From: Paramacrobiotus metropolitanus
Lineage: Eukaryota; Tardigrada; Eutardigrada; Parachela; Macrobiotidae
Assembly (NCBI RefSeq): GCF_019649055.1
Contig: NW_026570261.1
Location: 186,001-250,000, forward strand
Direction: 5' to 3'
DNA: 64,000 nt
The notes below the pieces were generated by a model. It did no database searches. It was not told the origin of the DNA and saw nothing but the letters and a program-made list of their open reading frames with translations. The position numbers were made by a program, and so were the translations under genes. Positions 56,768 through 64,000 of this stretch are shown here, piece by piece (position 1 is the stretch's first letter; each line of letters starts with the position of its first letter).

Positions 56768-57713
56768 AATGATCCTTTACGGTGCTAAACTGCTTAACGA
56801 TATCCACCAATAATACTAACTTTAGATTCAAAATAAAGAAATGCTTGTCGGTCCACTGCGTACAATATTGTGAAATATTTATGCAGGTAATTGCAGCTAC
56901 ATTGTGACTGCAGAGCGTAAACTAGGGCAGCGCACTGACAACGAAATACAGTAGTATACTGTGTACCTTACTTCACGACGAGAAAAACGCACATGTTTAC
57001 GGTGCCGGATAAATGCATGTACAGGTACTACGGTAGGTTATACCAGACGTGCACATCTCACGTACCGCACTGCTGAACATTTGCAAAAGAACACTGCCAC
57101 ATCTACCTGCGCTTATCTTATCGCAAGCGGTTTAACTGTCATAACAAACCGACTTGCCAGCCGCTGCGATAACAGGTGACCACAAAAGTGTAATTTTCTA
57201 TGTAAACAACCTTCATCTGGACTCGACAACGGGCACACAAAAATGCTTGGCCGACGAAAAAGCCACGTACTGAGTTACATTCGGCTGCAGTATTTATAAG
57301 AATGAAAGATTATATGTACTGAGGACCGAAACGCCCCCTTAAAATTAATAGTGCAACCGCGAAACGATAATTTAAATTAGGACATATATTTTACATGTTA
57401 CTTCTGTTTTAAACGGTTGGAGATTCTTTCATTCCGTAAGCACGAATTCTCTGCTCAAACGAATTATAAATGATCGCCGACTCGCCGTCATGTGTCGCTT
57501 GACAGGCACGATTGGCCCGATTTGGACACCACTCCAGCCAAAAGAACATACATATTATCCACATGAACTATCCGGCATCAAAACTATACTGACAAAAGTG
57601 GGAGTTCTTCCGAATATGAACGTCCAAAGCTATTACCGAAAAATAAAACGCTGTTATAAAGAGGAAAATGTTTACCAGCAGCTATAAACCGCTACGAAAA
57701 TCCTCTGTTCAAA
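56768..57713. other. Spacer between SNX8-like and Ig genes
   Basis: Presumed promoter of the SNX8-like gene and 3' flank of the Ig gene. No gene or repeat is seen. Confidence 0.35.
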
Positions 57714-58263
57714 CTACTTCAGGTACGCTTCCTGCACTATCCATTCATCCAGGCGATCATTGATCCGGAACCAGCATTCATAGCGTCCGGCGTGTTCTGC
57801 TGCCACCCGGTCAATCTTCATGGTCGAGCTGTAGGAACAATGGTCGTGCAGGCCGAACTGGAAGCGCACCTTGAATTCGGTGACGCGACTGGCGAAGTCC
57901 TTGATGGAATGCGCGAACAGCAAGTGGTGCCCCTTGCGCCACAGGAACCGGTTGGAAAGCAGTCCAGGCAGGGCATGGAAGCGCACCGTGCAAACCATCT
58001 CCGCGGGGTCGCCGGGATGCACGCTGATGTTGTGCGAAGGTGGGGTGAAGACGTCGTGGCGGAAGAGCTGCGGCGTGACCCAGCAGCGCTGCGTCACCAC
58101 CAGCTGCTGTCCGTTGGAATGCAGGCATTCGTACAGACCGACGTAGGCGTGCGAGAATGGAGAAAGCGCCGATAACGCGGTCGTACTCGGGTACCGTCAG
58201 GTTCTCCCACACCACGAGATCCAATTCGGTCTGGCCGGGGAAATTCTCCTTGGATGGCAGTGA
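57714..58263 (-). pseudogene. Immunoglobulin-domain protein with a frame break
   Basis: The 3' part (about 58165-57714, stop 57716-57714) is a long open frame. It holds the end of one Ig-like domain (SHAYVGLYEC) and a full second one: Cys at MVCTV, Trp at FLWRK, and the DxG-type signature EHAGRYECWF. The segment just upstream (58263-58175) encodes plausible Ig strands (LDLVVWENLTV) in a different frame, so a one-base shift lies near 58165-58180. No transmembrane segment or signal peptide was found; upstream exons are probably missing. The fold resembles the extracellular Ig modules of receptor or adhesion proteins, but I cannot name a family. An intron instead of an indel is unlikely, as no GT-AG pair fits. 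Confidence 0.55.
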
Positions 58264-60611
58264 CTATTACTACATAGAAGTTGAATAGTAATTATCGCAT
58301 GGAACACTTTCGCATATCTCGTTGTTTTCTTACGTCAACTGTCACGAAGTAATGGCACCCGTGTTACCGACGAGTGCGACTATTACCACTGCTGCTTACG
58401 TTAAAAGCGTGTCCGAATGAGCGGAATTTCTCCAAACCGAAACCGTGTGCGAGAAACCAAAACCCCGCAGTTTATGCACGTGCGAACGACGCCCAGGCGG
58501 CTGCACGACGTTTGCATGGTAAAGGTGAAATACTCCTGACATGAGATGTTACCTGGGCCGACATGGCCGCTCCTTCGTGCATTACGTCTGCTGCCGAGTG
58601 AGCCGCAACACAAGCAGAAGAAGCGAAGTCTACTTTGCTACCTGGCATTTGTATCTACACGGTCGATATATTTCTGCTCCTACCCTTCGACATTTTTTGC
58701 ATTCCGGACATTTCCACAAAATGCATTCGCGCACCGGACACCAGAGACCCGGTATTCTCGGCGTTGTGCAAAATGCCAATAATTTTTCAAAAATTGACTA
58801 CATGATATTTATTACTTCTATAGCTGCACGAGCTTGTACATGAGATTAACAACAACTTTTGAAGGTTGCTAATACTAGCAACCAGAGACACGGTATTCAG
58901 TCTGCACCAGAGACACGGTATTCTCGGCTTGTTCCACATTAATGTGGAATACCACATTAATGAGAATACCGTGTCTCTGGTGCAGACTGAACCCATATTG
59001 TCAAAGTGTCCGGAATGCGAACAATATCGAAGTACCCTTTGAGACACTGGGTCCGTGGGGACCATCGGCTATTGTCTCTTGCTACCGTAAAGGAGCTGGG
59101 AAATCGGCTGCGAGACTATTCAGGGTAGATTCGCTCCCACGAATTTCTCCGACAGCGTCCACGGAGAGACAGCGGGAAACGCAGCGTCATTTAGGGGAAC
59201 CATGGAGCGAGCAGAAAGGTTAAATAAGCTCTCTCGTATTAAGGTTTTTACGGTTTGCTTAACTTAAAGATGTGTACTACAGAGTGATTTGTATTCTGCA
59301 GACGTTTACCACCATCAACAGTCACCTCCTTCCTCTAAAAAGTGACTACCATTGTTTTTGCAGTGCTGCAGCGTGACACTCTGTATGTACAGCGTGACAT
59401 GTTTTAAGACCGCAGTTGTCGAATTTCCCGTTTGTGGATGTGTTTTTTGGTGGTTGTGCTAACTGCCAAGCAAATAGATCATTCACCTTCACGATGAGCC
59501 AATGTCATACGATGTTGTGAAAAGTAGTACCACAAATGCTTACGACAACCATAAAACCAGGGGGCCAGGCCCCCCATATTCCTCCGCGCAAATAAGGCGA
59601 AACTGATGCGCATTTTCAATAAGGTTAGTAATAAGTAATTACGCCCTGCGGCTATTAAATCTTGACCATGAATTCACTTAAATTGATTGTTTATTGTTTT
59701 ATCGAAAACGTGGTGTGGTAGCGCAGAACAACGCAATGAGATGTTTTACAACGCCGTATATGTAGCACCCTAGTACAAGTAGTGTAATTCAAGTTCTTAT
59801 ATTACACGGCTCTATTTGTACTGAAAGGTGCTTCCGGTTTGAAGAAGTGGAATAAACGCGCGTGCTGCTGTATAAACTTCTTTATGCAGTATAATTTTCC
59901 TTATTCTTACGTGAAAGTGTCAGATATTATGGTTAGTAATTACACAAGACTGCCAGTAATAAACAGTATTCCAAATTTGAAATACAGAAATCTGTAGTGC
60001 AAAACACTGCACACTTCGTTAAAAACCGTATTAATCAAGCAACGGCAGATCTGCGCTGTAGGTTGAGTATACGAATTTTACGTAACTTTGGTTAAGTTGT
60101 TTCATTAACGATATCAGAGATAGGTTGTATAAGGCTCTCGTAACGCGGATAGCGATCTTTATCCTGCATTTCTTGCTAAAATATTTCATTTCCTGTATCA
60201 CCGCAGTTGATCTGGAGCACAATCCTTTAGCAACAGAAGAAGCTGCTAACATCAGGGTCGCGCATACAACCTTGTGGTACACGTTACGTAAAGCTGACAA
60301 CTTTCGGCTTGTGCCTAATGAAAATGACTTGGTTAGTCAGAATTATATCACTATGCGGTAACATCTAGGCTCCTGAAGAACAGAAAAAGCTCTCCATTAT
60401 GCAAGCGTATGGTTAGTTACCGTAATCATATTACGATTACAGGGATGTGTTATTCCTTTGAGCGGAAGATGGCCCTGACATTGTTTATTTAAATCTTACG
60501 AAACTGCCTGAAGGCCAGAATAGTTGACGCTCTGCGTGGTGCCTTGCCGGATGATTGTTGTCCCCGTTCTGTCACCCCAACCTTTCATTACGTATATAGA
60601 ATCTCAATATT
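58264..60611. other. Intergenic with dispersed repeat copies
   Basis: A motif containing ACCAGAGACACGGTATTCTC occurs several times (58730-58990, both orientations), and a related stretch lies near 38265-38290. The hairpin listed separately is part of it. There is no coding potential that I trust. Confidence 0.45.
58897..58990. repeat. 29-bp inverted repeat with 36-nt loop
   Basis: 58897-58925 is the exact reverse complement of 58962-58990. The loop holds a second small palindrome (CCACATTAATGTGG). This looks like a foldback or MITE remnant. Confidence 0.8.
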
Positions 60612-61598
60612 ATGGATCTTCTCTTCTTCCTCTTTCCCTTCTGTACATTATGGGTAAGTTGCCGGTCGTGTGACAGCCGTTTTGTGACTACGAAAGTCTT
60701 TCCATCATATTCCATCTAATCCCGTTTAAAATATCCGATTAATAAATAGTTCATTAAATAACAATTGACGTAAACCAACATTTACAAAATTTAATTATTT
60801 GTTTAGTGGGTACTTTGATCTAATTTGCTTTATTTTAACTAATTTTACTAAATCAGGGCGTGCTAAAATTAAGGCAATAATCTTTAAATGGCACTAAATT
60901 ATTTTGTCAAAATTAAGTAGAATAAAAATTAAAGCAAATTTTATTAACTTATTTAATAAATTACTTAAGTGTACATATTATGGAAGTATACATATAGTAT
61001 GTCTTGAAAGTGGAGATCCTGCGAAACATCTTTGTATGCGTTCTAGGCTTTTTGCACAAGCCTGGATGAAATCCTCAACCCGGATCTATCCGCCTACGCC
61101 GCGTCCTACAACATGCCACCGGGCCACTACTACGCCGGCCGCGCCGAACTCCGCGTCACCTACGAGAAAGAATCCCCCTGGCGCGGCAGACCCAGCAACT
61201 CCACCATCTACCGCTACGGCCCCATCGTCCCAACGCCGGACTACAACACCTACTTGAAATCCCCGGGCATCAACTATGCCGATTATCTGAGAAATAAGAC
61301 GCGCCATGGCGGCGCCGGATACCCGGGCAAAGGTCACCTGCCGTTACTGGGAGGATACCCGGGACCTGGAGGGTATCCGGGAGGTCCCGGGGGATACAGT
61401 CCACAGAAACCGCTCTATGGATCGTTGTACGGGGATAAGGGATACCGGCCGTACGAGTATGGACCGTCGTCGTCCGCCCCGGGAAATTCCACGATGAGCA
61501 CGCCAGTGATGGGCAATTCTACGGTGGCATCATCCACTCCTGCCAGTAATGATACGTCCAGTGCGCTACTTGCCCCCGCACTTATTGCAAGTTTTTAA
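60612..61598 (+). CDS. Secreted Gly/Tyr/Pro-rich protein
   Basis: Two exons: 60612-60653 and 61047-61598, intron phase 0 (GTAAGT...TTCTAG); 197 aa. Exon 1 encodes the signal peptide start MDLLFFLFPFCTLW, and the second exon completes it. Then come LDEILNPDLSAYAASYNMPP, a charged Tyr-rich segment (ELRVTYEKESPWRG), Gly-Tyr-Pro repeats (GGYPGPGGYPGGPGGY) and a Ser/Thr/Asn tail with several N-x-S/T sites. The last residues (SSALLAPALIASF) are hydrophobic and could be a GPI-attachment signal. Composition suggests a cuticular, extracellular-matrix or wall-type protein; no known domain is recognised. Exon 1 choice rests on in-phase splice sites and a good hydrophobic core. Confidence 0.6.
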
Positions 61599-63450
61599 TG
61601 GAGACAGGTCGACCTAGTCATAGGTGGAGATTTTTTATAATTTTTTATAAATGTGATTTATTCGGGTATGTGCTTATTAAGTATGCCGTGTATGTGTATG
61701 TGATTTTCTCATTTTTATTATAAATGTGTTTTATTCGTGTATATTATGCCTTATATATACACTTTGTGTGTATAAATTGCCACTCATTTCCAAGGTTATA
61801 ACTTTTAGACTTTTTTAGTTTCTGGTTGATGTAGAGCATGTTATATGTGTTGTAGAGAATATGATAGCAATAATAATTATATCTTGAATTATGCTTTATA
61901 AAAATGGTTGAGGTGTTTAACACGGGCACACCACTGCTGTAATACAGTACAGGTAGAATGCTTCGAATACACAGAAACTGATCGAATTGCATGTATCCCA
62001 GCTAATAGAAACACCTACACCATCGGTGACCTTTCTTTTATAACCGGGATTCGGAGTGCCAGCTGTTTATTACAAGTTCGAGAAGAAATATAACACCTTT
62101 AAAACAGTTTTCGTTTATGTTTTGATAAAGTATATCGCAGAAATGCTACCTCGCGCGTACAGCTACGGACATCCTTATACATCACTTCAATCGGTATAAG
62201 TGTATAAAATACACCTACATCTTGCATTACCATTATATAAATAAAGAATACACACTAAAAGTCTCGAACTTTAGACATCAGACATAATAATTTATATACT
62301 GTTACAGGTTTTTGCTGTTAACAAATTTTAAATACATGTATATACACCCCAAACCACACAACGTAAAGGCATACCGAAATGGAAATGCCCACCGGAATTA
62401 TCCTGTGTGTATACCAGCCGTCTCCTGCGATATACCGAAACTACCGAGAAACTGGCCTAATTAAAACTAAATAACCCCGCCTACTTTATATGTTTTTAAC
62501 AGAGCCAGAGGATCTAATTCCTTACGGCTACCGGCATTTTAATCGTCAACGGTCGATTGCTTCTTAATTTGTCCAGGTACCTGGATTTCACCAAAAGTGC
62601 TGAATCAACAGGCTTTACGGTGCTGTGTAATATGATGGCCAGGGTGCTTATTGATTTTCCTAGCACGAAAACAATGTTCTACGAGGATAAACAAATACGT
62701 TTCCAACGACTACCATGTATATACGTGCTAAGCCAAGAGACAACTCTAACGTGCAGCGTCGTTGGGAATCCGTGTAATTAGCGGGAGACTCGCTAAATCA
62801 CCATCCCGCAACGGCAACATCATTAAAGGGAAAATCCCCGATCCCCTGCATATACGTCGTGTTGCTGTTGACGGTTGGCACAAGCTGCGGGGGAAAATTC
62901 GGTCAATCGCGCCGACTTAATCATCCTCTGTAAAGGGTACATTGGTCCTTGATTTCAGTTAATTAGGCGATAGCGTATTTTCCGATCAGATATAAGAAGA
63001 AAAGAAGCGTTGAAATGGTCACCAAACAAACAACTGATGGCCAAACAAACAATAAACATCTTGTTTACAAACATACTGCATACGACGTGCATTTAACACA
63101 AACAATTCGGCGTCACAACACCACCTTATGTTATTGATTTACGATACATCGTCCAACCCGGTGTACCCCATTTGTTTGTTTAAATTTTCCCCACCCATTT
63201 CACCCCTTTCTTTGATTAAATTTTCCCCTCCCTTTTTCTCCCCTTTTTTGTTTTTGCCAACATAACATGCATCATTTTTTTGAGTTTATCACTTTTTTTT
63301 GTTTTTTTGTTAAGCTTTAAAGTAACAAGTGAAACAGTTGTTTATCATTTTCCAAAAGTAGCCGTAGCACTGCAATACTGCAATCGGTATTTTTGACGAT
63401 TTGTGATTTTTTGGTTTTTGTTTTTCACGAATAATAGGTGAAACTTTACA
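61599..63450. other. Intergenic, no supported gene
   Basis: AT-rich, with long T and TTTTC tracts near 63180-63310 downstream of the IAP stop. Nothing else is recognised. Confidence 0.35.
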
Positions 63451-64000
63451 CTAACACAAAAAAACTCGGATTTTTTGAATCACCACAGTTCTGCAAACAG
63501 GACACTGTATCAATCTATCTGAACAGTTATTGCAGCAGGCCAGATGATTACATGGGCGGAATACAACTTGGACTTCATTGTCTAAGCTGACCTTACATTG
63601 CACTTTCTCCAGGGGGTTATTTTCTCTTTTCCTAGCCGCATACGCTTGAGATACCTTGTCACAGATCTGCGCTGATTCCTTTGCTTGCTTGGTCTGAACG
63701 TCGTAGACATACTGTTCTCCTTTTTGTGCTATGACAAATGGACATATGGGCGACGCTCTGGCGTGCTCTTCCCATGCTCCATCGGTGGGAACCCATCTTT
63801 CAAGCTCTCGTCCGCAGTGAAAGCACTGGACGCAATCACCGTTCCGTTATAAAACCAACCGGCTTGGGCCATGACCCTGGGATGCTGAGCTTTTGATTCA
63901 GGCCACTCGGCAAATGTAGAAAAACGAGCCTTGTAATCCATCATGTCTGGAAAGCGCACAGCGTAGCTATAGGTCCCCGGAATAGCAACTGGCGCTGACG
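63451..64000 (-). pseudogene. Inhibitor of apoptosis protein (BIR plus RING), partial, frame-disrupted
   Basis: It runs off the window edge, so the N-terminus is unseen. A BIR domain starts YKARFSTFAEWP and PRVMAQAGWFYNG, then continues in another frame with CVQCFHCG, ERWVPTDGAWEEHA and SPICPF, keeping the zinc ligands C-x2-C...H-x6-C. The one-base shift lies near 63838-63848. A linker and a C-terminal RING follow (VVFRPCNHLACCNNC, QCPVCR), ending IRVFLC at stop 63453-63451. In the RING the second zinc Cys (CKVC in the family) is Ser, codon 63586-63588. IAPs bind caspases through BIR and ubiquitinate through RING (established). With both lesions this copy is likely inactive, or the shift is an assembly error and the RING is divergent. 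Confidence 0.75.

Overview
The window is animal nuclear DNA. Genes are split by GT-AG introns, often only 59 to 330 bp, and encode metazoan families: C-type lectin, NCLX-type Na+/Ca2+ exchanger, SNX8-like sorting nexin, SUB1/PC4, IAP, Ig and LRR proteins. A small invertebrate with a compact genome fits. A tardigrade is my leading guess, but nothing here proves it.

Layout. 0.4-13.0 kb: a minus-strand gene with four C-type lectin domains, cut in its second domain by a 9.7-kb Ty3/gypsy LTR retrotransposon (2426-12133) with 4-bp target duplication GTAT and LTRs differing at 2 of 391 positions. 15.2-16.8 kb: a 5'-truncated non-LTR retrotransposon. 18.1-18.5 kb: a small secreted protein with a TATA box. 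19.9-26.1 kb: two divergent F-box genes of an unfamiliar family, in inverted orientation, each frameshifted at different places. 28.9-39.3 kb: a chimeric gene. Its promoter, 5'UTR and first codons come from SUB1, and the rest is a DDX3-like helicase with eroded motifs. A TIR transposon sits in the borrowed promoter and a foldback element in intron 1. 40.0-46.4 kb: NCLX (minus), with an AT-AC U12-type intron. 47.5-48.0 kb: the SUB1 gene. 50.4-54.0 kb: a secreted LRR protein. 54.8-56.8 kb: SNX8-like. 57.7-58.3 kb: an Ig protein with a frameshift. 60.6-61.6 kb: a secreted Gly/Tyr/Pro-rich protein. 63.5-64.0 kb: an IAP cut by the window edge.

How parts relate. SUB1 and NCLX are head to head about 1 kb apart. 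The SUB1-proximal part of that spacer was copied to 28.9-30.5 kb, where it drives the helicase-derived gene. The LTR element looks more than gag-pol. It has a clear -1 frameshift signal and a third, intact 632-codon coiled-coil ORF behind a good splice acceptor, in frame with a short leader ORF that starts at the LTR/PBS junction. All exon structures were assembled by eye from splice consensus, phase continuity and family similarity. Several single-base frameshifts may be real decay or assembly error.
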